A DNA stretch of 6,970 bases from Promethearchaeota archaeon (GCA_004524425.1 SDNN01000154.1:1-6970); one strand, 5' to 3'. Numbered from the stretch's first letter, positions 1 to 6,242 are shown. Made by a program: numbers and translations. Notes: generated by a model from the letters alone, not told the origin.

Positions 1-2
1 TG

Positions 3-110
3 ATTGATGTAAACGATTTCCCAGGACTTAGAGGAATAAATAATATTGAGCATATCTTAGTGGATTTCATTGAAGATTTATTGAAAGAACAAAGTTATTT
101 AGGCGACTAG
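3..110 (+). CDS. C-terminal end of a probable ATP-grasp family enzyme (5' truncated by window edge)
   Basis: Only the last 35 codons are inside the window, read in frame from base 3 to a TAG at 108-110. The fragment begins IDVNDFPGLRG and ends in an acidic amphipathic helix (IEDLLKE). The D-x-N-x-x-P arrangement, hydrophobic residues followed by Asn, a Pro and then Gly/Arg, resembles the last metal-binding strand of ATP-grasp enzymes of the RimK/LysX or inositol-phosphate-kinase-like type. There the Asp and Asn bind the Mg ions of ATP, and a short helix closes the protein. The substrate cannot be told from this piece. The reading frame overlaps the 3' end of the opposite-strand uppP gene by 12 bases, so the two genes converge with no room for a separate terminator. 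The call rests on one motif and is tentative; other folds with a similar C-terminus are not excluded. Confidence 0.5.
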   Translation: MDVNDFPGLRGINNIEHILVDFIEDLLKEQSYLGD

Positions 111-944
111 TAGAAAAGGGACAATAATTACAAAAGCTATCATGCCATAAATGATGCAGAAATATCCAAAATTGACTTTCTTTGCCAGTTTAAGCAGAAT
201 TTCCAAAGTCAAATATCCCACTACAAAACTTACAAGAGTAATTATTATGATTGTAAGAGGTTCCAAGAGAGCAAACACAGATCCTTCTCCAAAAATAATG
301 TCAACGAAAATGGATGCAAAAACAGCTGGGACGGACATTAAAAAACTTAGTCTCAAAGCGGTATCTTGATCATAATTTTTAAGCAATATTGCTGATATAG
401 TCATTCCCGATCTTGAGATTCCAGGTAAAATTGCAATGCCTTGAACTAACCCAGACATTAAAGCATCTTTTTTTAAGTTTATTTCCTTTTTCTGTCCTAA
501 ATCATTATCTCCATAGCTTTTTTTGGTCTTTAGTAATATCATACCAGTTATTATTAAAGATCCTGATATAACCAAGGTTATTATATCTCCTTGACGACCA
601 GAGAATTCAGTTATCAACAATACTTTAAATAAAAAATAGAGGGGTAAAGCAGTGATAGCTGTTCCTATTGTAGCAAATATCAGCCAATTCCGTCGTTTTA
701 TGTCAATTTCACTTATATTTTCTGTTTTTGGGAAAAATGTTTCCATAATTTTGACAAATTCAGATCTAAATTTCAAAATAACCGCAAAAGCCGTACCAAG
801 ATGGAGCCAAATTGAAAGACTAAAAGCTTCTTCTGGAGATATGCCAAAGAAATTGATAGCAACAATCATAACCTGCCCTGAGGATGAGATTGGGAGCCAC
901 TCTATTAATCCTTGCAGTATGGCAATTATGATATATTCAATCAT
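99..944 (-). CDS. uppP: Undecaprenyl/polyprenyl-diphosphate phosphatase, UppP (BacA) family
   Basis: This integral membrane phosphatase hydrolyses a C55-type polyprenyl diphosphate to the monophosphate, recycling the lipid carrier for cell-surface glycans. In archaea the natural carrier may be another polyprenol or dolichol. The start is placed at the ATG at 944 (281 aa). The open frame extends eight codons upstream to 968, but family members begin just before the first helix, and a TATA-like box at 972-979 suits 944. Numbered from 944, the Q/E-x3-E motif is Q11-x3-E15, followed by P18 and SSSG at 20-23. The second signature PGISRSGMT lies at 174-182, with the key Arg at 178. A typical lHlGTxxAVxxxFR segment follows the first helix, and about eight hydrophobic segments span the protein. 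The residue matching catalytic-site His30 of the E. coli enzyme is Gln24. The family call is secure from the two signatures; the archaeal substrate is inferred. Confidence 0.93.
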   Translation of the reverse strand: MIEYIIIAILQGLIEWLPISSSGQVMIVAINFFGISPEEAFSLSIWLHLGTAFAVILKFRSEFVKIMETFFPKTENISEIDIKRRNWLIFATIGTAITALPLYFLFKVLLITEFSGRQGDIITLVISGSLIITGMILLKTKKSYGDNDLGQKKEINLKKDALMSGLVQGIAILPGISRSGMTISAILLKNYDQDTALRLSFLMSVPAVFASIFVDIIFGEGSVFALLEPLTIIIITLVSFVVGYLTLEILLKLAKKVNFGYFCIIYGMIAFVIIVPFLLVA

Positions 945-970
945 TTTATGAACCACTAAACAATGCAATT

Positions 971-980
971 GATTTAAATT
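971..980 (-). promoter_or_regulatory. TATA-like box for uppP
   Basis: The minus strand reads AATTTAAATC, close to the archaeal box A pattern TTTAWAWA. Its centre is about 31 bases upstream of the ATG at 944, which would put transcription initiation within a few bases of that codon, giving a leaderless or very short-leader message. It lies only a few bases from the longer candidate start at 968, which argues against that start. AT-rich sequence makes chance matches likely, so this is a candidate only. Confidence 0.4.
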
Positions 981-1062
981 CTGATAGCTTTTTTTACTTT
1001 TTTATACTAGTTTGATTTAATATTAGTTATAATATTGATTGAAAATTTGGTTATTTATCTAA

Positions 1063-1070
1063 TTTAAAAA
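1063..1070 (+). promoter_or_regulatory. TATA-like box for the membrane acyltransferase gene
   Basis: TTTAAAAA is an exact match to TTTAWAWA and is centred about 40 bases upstream of the ATG at 1107. A start of transcription about 26 bases downstream of the box would leave a leader of roughly 10-17 bases, enough to carry the GGGTGA ribosome-binding site. The rest of the divergent region (945-1106) is AT-rich and shows no other gene-like feature. Confidence 0.4.
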
Positions 1071-1096
1071 AAACCAAATTGATCACTAAAATATAT

Positions 1097-1102
1097 GGGT
1101 GA
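1097..1102 (+). promoter_or_regulatory. Ribosome-binding site that decides the start at 1107
   Basis: GGGTGA contains the archaeal anti-16S core GGTGA and ends four bases before the ATG at 1107. The upstream in-frame ATG at 1095 overlaps this site and has no comparable purine-rich element before it. The shorter start is therefore preferred. Confidence 0.55.
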
Positions 1103-1106
1103 AAAT

Positions 1107-2561
1107 ATGGCAGTAACAGAAGCTGAAATGGAATCCCCTCCACTTTTTGATTATCTCAAGCAAGAAATCCCCATGGATGATCTTTTAGATTATGCGAGTC
1201 CTAAGAGAATAAGAAGTATAGATTTTGTTAAAGGATTCGCCATAATCATGATCATGATGGCACACATAGCTGAAGCTTGGCTTGATAACGATTGGCTATT
1301 TGCATATGCCGTGCTTTTTTGTGGATTAGATATTCTTGGTCCTTCTTTATTTGTTTTTCTTTCAGCCTTGAGCGTGATTTTTAGCATAAAAAATAAGGAA
1401 GGGATTCTCCCCAACAAAGTAATAAGGAATAGAGTGTTTTCAAGAGGATTGACAATCATGTTCATTGGTGTTATAATGAATCTGGTTGGCTTAAACCAAG
1501 CAGTCTATCGCCCTCCTTTTCCTTTAATGTTATGGGGATGGAATATATTAATGTTCTTAGGATTTTCCCAAATAGCTTCCTATTATGCGTTAAAATTAAA
1601 AAAGTTCTTCAGAGCAATAATTGGGGGATTAATAATTATTGTGACTCCGGGATTAAGAGAATTCTTATACTTGGGTAAAGATACAAATTTGTTAATTGGA
1701 ATCCTGCATTTTATAGTGACTTCACCTGCACCTCAACTCACGTTATTTCCTTGGCTCTCAATATGTTTTATTTCTACGATTTTTGGAGAGTACCTCTATG
1801 AGGCGATGATAAAAGGAACAAAACAAGATTATGTTGTTTTGTATAGAATTTTCCTAATTTGGGGTATAATTTTAGTAATTATTGGAATTTCCTTAGGACT
1901 TCGTCTACGCAATCCAGATAATATGGAAATAAATGAATACGTGCACCTATATCTATTTGATATAATGAACCAGCAAGATTATTACCAATTTCAGGGGATT
2001 CCAGAGTTTTTAATAAGAGGCACGGCTGGAAACATGTTTTATAACCTTGGTGCAGCTCTTTTAATCATTGCAATCAGCTTTTTTTTCATAGATCTTAGAG
2101 ACGGCGATAATAGATTCATTAGAATGATGATTTATTATGGAAAAATTTCATTGAGTTTATTTTTAATTCACTTGCTATTTGCTGCTTTATTCGTAAGACA
2201 ATTAAATATTATTGTTTTCTTGATAGCAATCTTTGCATTTGTAGCGTTTATGGGGTTCCTCATGTATATTTGGAACACTTATGCTAATGGAGTCGGATCC
2301 CCAGAATGGATCATGGTTCAATTCAGTAGAGTGGGTCAAAAAACCGGCCAGCAAGTGAAGAGGGAAATAAGAAAAACAGAAGCAGCGATACGACACTTTT
2401 CCCAAATGATTGCCATAAAAAAGAAAACGAAATTAGAGAAAATGGAAGACTTTCTTGCGGTACAAAAAGAGCAAAGGCTTGAAGAATTAGACAAAAAGGA
2501 ACGGGAGAAAAGAGTAGAAAAATTTCATAAGCAAATGGGTTATGACGAAGATAAGGAGTAG
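1107..2561 (+). CDS. Polytopic membrane acyltransferase-like protein (YeiB/DUF418/DUF1624, HGSNAT-like) with charged C-terminal tail
   Basis: The predicted protein has 484 aa from the 1107 start. After a soluble acidic N-terminus of about 30 residues comes R-x-x-SIDFVKGFAIIMIMMAH at about 36-53, the typical opening of membrane acyltransferases of the heparan-alpha-glucosaminide N-acetyltransferase/YeiB group: R-x-x-SxDxxRG, then a helix ending in His (His53). About ten hydrophobic segments follow, roughly at 42-59, 65-94, 113-130, 139-160, 168-182, 210-232, 243-264, 307-328, 342-363 and 366-391. The YGKISLSLFLIH motif near 344-355 and the SPEW motif near 398-401 match the C-terminal YGR-S-L-x-x-H and GPLEW signatures of DUF418 proteins. 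Such proteins are thought to move acyl groups across the membrane onto sugars or other acceptors; acceptor and donor cannot be read here. Residues about 405-484 form a Lys/Glu-rich, probably coiled-coil cytoplasmic tail not usual for the family. Family placement is fairly sure; specific activity is unknown. Confidence 0.72.
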   Translation: MAVTEAEMESPPLFDYLKQEIPMDDLLDYASPKRIRSIDFVKGFAIIMIMMAHIAEAWLDNDWLFAYAVLFCGLDILGPSLFVFLSALSVIFSIKNKEGILPNKVIRNRVFSRGLTIMFIGVIMNLVGLNQAVYRPPFPLMLWGWNILMFLGFSQIASYYALKLKKFFRAIIGGLIIIVTPGLREFLYLGKDTNLLIGILHFIVTSPAPQLTLFPWLSICFISTIFGEYLYEAMIKGTKQDYVVLYRIFLIWGIILVIIGISLGLRLRNPDNMEINEYVHLYLFDIMNQQDYYQFQGIPEFLIRGTAGNMFYNLGAALLIIAISFFFIDLRDGDNRFIRMMIYYGKISLSLFLIHLLFAALFVRQLNIIVFLIAIFAFVAFMGFLMYIWNTYANGVGSPEWIMVQFSRVGQKTGQQVKREIRKTEAAIRHFSQMIAIKKKTKLEKMEDFLAVQKEQRLEELDKKEREKRVEKFHKQMGYDEDKE

Positions 2562-2584
2562 ATTATTAAATATTTACTTCATTA

Positions 2585-2598
2585 ATTTTTATTTTTTA
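2585..2598 (+). terminator. T-rich tract, likely archaeal terminator for the acyltransferase gene
   Basis: Starting about 24 bases after the stop codon at 2561, the + strand carries attttattttttaaa-like sequence with runs of five and six T. Archaeal RNA polymerase commonly terminates at such T-tracts without a hairpin. The local background is also AT-rich, so confidence is moderate. Confidence 0.45.
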
Positions 2599-2627
2599 AA
2601 TTTATGCTGAGATTATTATTTAATCCA

Positions 2628-2660
2628 AATTAATCTTTAAATCCGTCTTTTAGATTAATT
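2628..2660. repeat. 9-bp perfect inverted repeat between convergent genes
   Basis: AATTAATCT at 2628-2636 is repeated in inverted orientation as AGATTAATT at 2652-2660, around a 15-base spacer. It lies between the 3' ends of the plus-strand acyltransferase and the minus-strand phosphatase, where a bidirectional terminator or mRNA 3'-end structure would be expected. The stem has only one G:C pair, so it would be weak; chance in AT-rich DNA is a real alternative. Confidence 0.35.
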
Positions 2661-2675
2661 TCCAATGAGAAGCAA

Positions 2676-3158
2676 TCAATAAGAGTATTTATTGAGCCCT
2701 TTGAGCAGACAATTAATTATTTCATTGCGAGCAACCCTGAAACCTTCAATACCTTTCATGGAAGGATCCTTGATATCACCAGATTCACCAGCAAATTCCT
2801 TTATTGTTAAAATTCTAATACCATCAACTTGTTCCAAGGATTTAATATCTTTTTTGTGTTTTTCTGTAAGAGTAAGAATTAAATCTACGTTTTTTAGCAA
2901 TTCTTGATGCTTTTTTAAGTCAATGGATATGGAATGTTCCGGCAGTTTGATTCCAATTTCTTTCATTGCCATTTTAGCATCCATGGATATCAACATGCCA
3001 TCCCGGGCATTTGAAGCAACTCCACAAGATTTGACAACAATGTGTTCGAATTTCTTTTTCCTAAAGAAATCTTTTAGGAAACCTTCTGCCATTGGACTTC
3101 TAGCAGTATTCACGCTACATGCTATTAAAATTGACTTAAAGGGAAATTTTTTTACCAT
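2676..3158 (-). CDS. Low-molecular-weight protein phosphatase-fold protein (LMW-PTP/ArsC superfamily)
   Basis: The predicted protein has 160 aa. The hydrophobic strand SILIA runs into the phosphate-binding C-x5-R loop: Cys14, Ser, Val, Asn17, Thr18, Ala19, Arg20, Ser21, followed by PMAEGF as in LMW phosphatases. The SCGV segment at about 44-47 replaces the usual SAGT. The GIxLPxHxS segment at about 69-76 and the DLILTLTExHKxDI segment are family-typical. The general-acid loop is DIKDP, with Asp131. Known members dephosphorylate protein tyrosine or arginine, or reduce arsenate. The second P-loop cysteine of most members is Ala here, and no arsenate-reductase cysteine pair is evident, so a phosphatase is more likely than an arsenate reductase. 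The ATG at 3158 is chosen over 3203 because the family begins directly before the first strand and a TATA-like box at 3190-3198 would fall inside the longer frame. It follows the LRR gene on the same strand after 79 bases. Substrate unknown. Confidence 0.82.
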   Translation of the reverse strand: MVKKFPFKSILIACSVNTARSPMAEGFLKDFFRKKKFEHIVVKSCGVASNARDGMLISMDAKMAMKEIGIKLPEHSISIDLKKHQELLKNVDLILTLTEKHKKDIKSLEQVDGIRILTIKEFAGESGDIKDPSMKGIEGFRVARNEIINCLLKGLNKYSY

Positions 3159-3189
3159 TATTTTTAACGTTAAAGAGGTAATAATTGAG

Positions 3190-3198
3190 TTATATAAT
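3190..3198 (-). promoter_or_regulatory. TATA-like box for the phosphatase gene
   Basis: The minus strand reads ATTATATAA, centred about 36 bases before the ATG at 3158. This fits archaeal box A spacing with a short leader of about 10 bases, and no Shine-Dalgarno-like sequence is seen. It suggests the phosphatase can be transcribed independently of the LRR gene upstream. Candidate only, given the AT-rich background. Confidence 0.4.
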
Positions 3199-3237
3199 GA
3201 CAAATAACTTTAAGATTTTATTAAAACTTGCGATTGT

Positions 3238-4689
3238 TTAGTTATTGCTCAAAAATCTTTTCAAATAATTCTCTCTCTCATTTAAATTAGGAGAAAATCT
3301 CCTGATTATTTCCTTAATTGGAATACCAAAAAAATATCTTCTGAATCCGTTCATATCATAGCTGCATTTTCTAATGTCTAATTTAATCTTTATCCAATCT
3401 GGAATTTCTCTAATTTTATTTCCTGCTAACTTTAAACAGTTCAGCTTTGTCAGATTTATGAGTGATCCTGGTATGAAGGGGATCTCATTATTCCTTAAAT
3501 TCAATCTTTTAAGAGAATCAAGTTTACCAAGGGAATATGGAATCGATTTTATCTTATTATTAGGTAATTCGAGTTCTTCAAGATGGTTTAACTCGATAAT
3601 CACTTCTGGAATAAAATTGAGGTAGGGATTTTTGGAATGAAAAAGGTAAATACCCACGATATTGCCATTCTCATTTATTTTATAATGAGAAGCACAATCT
3701 TTATACAGAGTTAAATCATTTTTGCTTATCTTTGATAATGTTACTCCTGAAATTATTTCAAGCACGCCTAAAACGTGTGATTCCTTAGGACAAACCCCTT
3801 CTTGAGTGTATTTTCTACCATAATATCTTTTAGAAATTGAAATTATGGAAGGAGGTACTAACTTAATATTATAATTATGAGCAATTGAAAAGGTCTTCAA
3901 TTTATCTAATTTTGTTAAGGAATAGGGTAATGAATCAACATTACATTTACTCAAATCTAAGGTTTTTAAACAACTTAAATTGGAAAGAGATTCTGGGATG
4001 GTCTTGATATAATTCTTTTTCAAAATGAGGTGTTCAAGCTTCTTTAATAGACCAATTGAATCTGGAATTCTATTTAATCCCCATTTACTGAGATTTAATG
4101 CTTTAATATGGCCATTGATGATAGCACACATCATGTAATTACTGTCTCGGTCAGAAATCACGCCTTTTATGGCATTAGTGGAATACATTTTGAGATAATT
4201 GATATTAAAAAAATTTACTTCTAATTCTAAATCCAAAAGAAATTCGACCTCTTCGGGAACCACGCCATACTTAGTTGAAAGCCTATGTTTTAATTTCTCA
4301 TTTAACTTTACTGTTTTTTTATTCTCTAATTCTTTAAAAAGGGTTAATAGGATTTTAATTACTTTAATTGAATTCTCATGTTTAATCGTCCATTCTAATG
4401 AAGGATAACACTCCTCTTGGTAATTATGCAGGAGTTCAGATGCAGCTGCTGCTCTTATCAAGGGATTTTCATCTGAAACTAAGCAATTTTCCAAACTTTT
4501 AAAAATTTGCTTACTAACATGAGAAATTTTTCCAAGAAGTTCGATACTATTTATTCTAATTTCGTCATTATTACTGTTGTTAATTAATGTGAGAAGAGAT
4601 GCTGCCGCTTCGAACTTATTTATTTGACCCATCAATAGAAAAGAGCGTATTTTTTCCACAGTAGTTGATAGATTCGTGTTAATTATCAT
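3238..4689 (-). CDS. HEAT-like plus leucine-rich-repeat protein with duplicated cap/LRR module
   Basis: The predicted protein has 483 aa, with no signal peptide or membrane helix, so probably cytoplasmic. Residues about 10-125 are helical and HEAT-like: ENPLIRAAAASELL at 75-88 has the D/E-x-P-x-x-R-x-x-A pattern. Two similar units follow. Each has a cap of about 50 residues (about 139-193 and 291-342) and four LRRs of about 23 residues with pattern L-x-x-IP-x-SL-x-x-L-x-x-L-x-x-L-x-L-x-x-N (194-286 and 343-434). The caps share K-Y, G-V-x-P, an E two residues after that P, L and L-E (K140/K293, P145/P301, E155/E311). A basic C-terminal segment (about 440-483) ends the protein. LRR and HEAT arrays bind proteins; there is no NTPase, kinase or protease domain, so no enzymatic or defence role can be claimed. 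Start at ATG 4689 is the only early Met before the HEAT region; AT-rich upstream sequence contains TTTAAAAA at 4702-4709, too close to be its ideal promoter. Partner unknown. Confidence 0.85.
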   Translation of the reverse strand: MIINTNLSTTVEKIRSFLLMGQINKFEAAASLLTLINNSNNDEIRINSIELLGKISHVSKQIFKSLENCLVSDENPLIRAAAASELLHNYQEECYPSLEWTIKHENSIKVIKILLTLFKELENKKTVKLNEKLKHRLSTKYGVVPEEVEFLLDLELEVNFFNINYLKMYSTNAIKGVISDRDSNYMMCAIINGHIKALNLSKWGLNRIPDSIGLLKKLEHLILKKNYIKTIPESLSNLSCLKTLDLSKCNVDSLPYSLTKLDKLKTFSIAHNYNIKLVPPSIISISKRYYGRKYTQEGVCPKESHVLGVLEIISGVTLSKISKNDLTLYKDCASHYKINENGNIVGIYLFHSKNPYLNFIPEVIIELNHLEELELPNNKIKSIPYSLGKLDSLKRLNLRNNEIPFIPGSLINLTKLNCLKLAGNKIREIPDWIKIKLDIRKCSYDMNGFRRYFFGIPIKEIIRRFSPNLNERENYLKRFLSNN

Positions 4690-4792
4690 ATATTCTATAG
4701 ATTTTTAAATTGTTGAATAATATTAATTTAATGGTTAAGATGTAGAGGAAAATGGATTAAATAGCTATTTATGCTCCGCGATAATTAGGGTA

Positions 4793-5470
4793 TCATTTAA
4801 ACATGTCTTTTTTAGTAAATTTAATGCCTTTATCTTTCATGTCTTTCAAGGCATTAGAAATATTACCTGGAGGATTATCAATTCCTTTTGAGAGATCTAC
4901 GATAAGAACGACTTCAAAACCAAATTCTACTCCATCCATCGCAGTATAATAGCAGCAATAATCTAAGGCTAAACCACAAATAAAAAGTCTCTCAATATTT
5001 TCTGATTTTAAATATTTTGCCAATCCCGTCTTAGATTTTTTATCATTATCTAAAAATCCGGAATAACTATCCACCTCCGGATTAGTGCCTTTCTGAATAA
5101 CTTTATCCGCTAAGTTAATATCTAAATCTTCGTGAAATTCGGCACCAAATGTATTTTGGACACAATGATCTGGCCAAAGAACGGGTCCAATGCCTTTAGA
5201 CTCATATAAATCACCAGGACTTTTTCCAGGATGTGCACTTGCGAAAGATTTATGGTTTGGAGGGTGCCAGTCTTGAGTTAATACTATAGTCGCATTATTA
5301 TCCTTAAAATGCTTAGCAGTTTTATTAATACCGCTTATTATTTTATCACCATCCTCGACCGGCAAAGCACCTCCTGGAATAAAATCATTTTGAATGTCAA
5401 CTATAAGTAATGCGTCTCGTTTTCCATTTACTTTAATTTCATCTCCAATTGGTAAATCTTCAATTTTCAT
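4793..5470 (-). CDS. pncA: Nicotinamidase (isochorismatase-like cysteine hydrolase), NAD salvage
   Basis: It hydrolyses nicotinamide to nicotinate and ammonia in the cytoplasm, feeding the Preiss-Handler route to NAD. The protein has 225 aa, close to the family norm. The catalytic triad is complete: Asp25 in the DIQNDF motif, Lys127 in QKG, and Cys172 in the GLALDYCC motif. The metal-binding residues Asp67, His69 and His73 are in TQDWHPPNH. The conserved WPDHCVQ (99-105) that follows the glycine-rich GPVLWP segment and the DSYSGF motif (134-139) are specific for nicotinamidases rather than for isochorismatases or other amidases. The short N-terminal extension of about 16 residues before the first strand is ordinary. 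It sits between the DUF998 genes and the LRR gene, with gaps of 104 bases on both sides, so co-transcription is uncertain. A neighbour Cys173 follows the catalytic Cys. Function is secure. Confidence 0.94.
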   Translation of the reverse strand: MKIEDLPIGDEIKVNGKRDALLIVDIQNDFIPGGALPVEDGDKIISGINKTAKHFKDNNATIVLTQDWHPPNHKSFASAHPGKSPGDLYESKGIGPVLWPDHCVQNTFGAEFHEDLDINLADKVIQKGTNPEVDSYSGFLDNDKKSKTGLAKYLKSENIERLFICGLALDYCCYYTAMDGVEFGFEVVLIVDLSKGIDNPPGNISNALKDMKDKGIKFTKKDMFK

Positions 5471-5500
5471 TCTACAATCAATTTGGTTTTAGTGATTATT

Positions 5501-5510
5501 AAATATATTT
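5501..5510 (-). promoter_or_regulatory. TATA-like box for pncA
   Basis: AAATATATTT is centred about 35 bases upstream of the pncA ATG at 5470, followed on the minus strand by a short stretch with no clear Shine-Dalgarno site. The arrangement fits an archaeal promoter giving a leader of under about ten bases. The remainder of the 104-base gap to the next gene is AT-rich and shows nothing else. Confidence 0.4.
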
Positions 5511-5574
5511 TTTTTAACTAATAAATAATTTATATTCTCTAGGTCTTGGATTGGAAATCTCATTTAAATTATTT

Positions 5575-6189
5575 TTATAATTTTTTAACCAGAGTAAATA
5601 CACTTATATCAATCATCCAAAATCCTAAAGCAAAAAACACTAACCATTCGACAATAGAGAATCGTGTTGCGATATATAAGCCAATAAGACAAGCAACAAA
5701 TATGCTAATGTATGACTGAATCTTTGGAAATCTGTTATCATTAAGAATGGTTTTTCCGAATATGACCAGATTTATTAAAGAACTTAAAAAAAAAGTGAGT
5801 GCTAGACCAGCATGAATTATTCCCATGGTTTCATTCATAACTGGAAAAATTCCTAGTAGAGATAAAGAAATACATCCAAGAATTGTTAATCCCACACTTC
5901 GATTTATAAGTTTTGGATTATCAGCCTCTTTTTTTACTACTCTTCCTAAATAAATAAAAAACGGAATAGCAACAAATCCAATTACTATTAGCCCCACATT
6001 AAAAGCTATAGCTGATAACTCAGGCCCTATTCCTAATATACTGACATCATTATCCATCATATTATATCCCGGAAAATTCAAATAAGAGACAGTTACAAAT
6101 ATGAAAGCTAAAATTACAGAAGCTAGTCCAAAAAGACCTCCCGGGATGTATTTAAAGAGAGTATCGAAAACTTGTCTAGATTTATTCAT
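5575..6189 (-). CDS. DUF998 family six-helix membrane protein (copy 3 of tandem array)
   Basis: The predicted protein has 204 aa and six hydrophobic segments at about 19-38, 60-82, 97-116, 122-147, 158-175 and 178-200. The family-typical pattern is present: a GG-x-x-GL-x-SV lead into helix 1, FPGYN at 39-43, then N-D-V-S-x-LG-x-GP, and FN at 63-64 opening helix 2. GIFP at 113-116 ends helix 3, IH at 125-126 lies in helix 4, and a terminal I-V-EW motif is at 179-182. It is clearly a paralogue of the gene at 6243-6848, whose stop lies 53 bases upstream on the same strand. No catalytic residues are known for DUF998, and I cannot assign a function. The ATG at 6189 has only a weak purine stretch (GGGAT) upstream and no obvious TATA box at the right distance, so it is probably transcribed from the same operon as the two upstream copies. 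Confidence 0.82.
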   Translation of the reverse strand: MNKSRQVFDTLFKYIPGGLFGLASVILAFIFVTVSYLNFPGYNMMDNDVSILGIGPELSAIAFNVGLIVIGFVAIPFFIYLGRVVKKEADNPKLINRSVGLTILGCISLSLLGIFPVMNETMGIIHAGLALTFFLSSLINLVIFGKTILNDNRFPKIQSYISIFVACLIGLYIATRFSIVEWLVFFALGFWMIDISVFTLVKKL

Positions 6190-6242
6190 TTTACTTTATC
6201 CCATTTTCAATTTTAGAGTTATACTGAATTTGAGATGTATAA

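Noticed and set aside
151..369. Plus-strand open frame inside uppP, and similar frames at 652-951, 1190-1465, 2202-2405, 2692-3207, 3374-3625, 4199-4408, 6101-6310 and 6658-6861
   Set aside because: Each lies wholly or mostly antisense to a well-supported gene, and its translation has low-complexity Ser/Ile/Lys composition with no recognisable motif; these are shadow frames.
945..968. N-terminal extension of uppP to the ATG at 968
   Set aside because: The extra eight residues precede the normal family start, and the candidate TATA box would lie right next to this codon.
2676..3158. Arsenate reductase (arsC) call
   Set aside because: The fold is shared, but the cysteines used for the arsenate-reduction disulfide cascade are not evident and there is no ars gene next to it.
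3159..3203. N-terminal extension of the phosphatase to the ATG at 3203
   Set aside because: The family starts directly at the first strand before the P-loop, and the extension would contain the TATA-like box.
3238..4689. LRR protein as an immune receptor or anti-phage sensor
   Set aside because: There is no NTPase, TIR, nuclease or protease domain and no defence neighbours; HEAT and LRR arrays alone support only protein binding.
4759..4770. Perfect 12-bp palindrome AAATAGCTATTT between pncA and the LRR gene
   Set aside because: A few such palindromes are expected by chance in about 7 kb of AT-rich DNA, and it is not placed at a recognisable promoter position.
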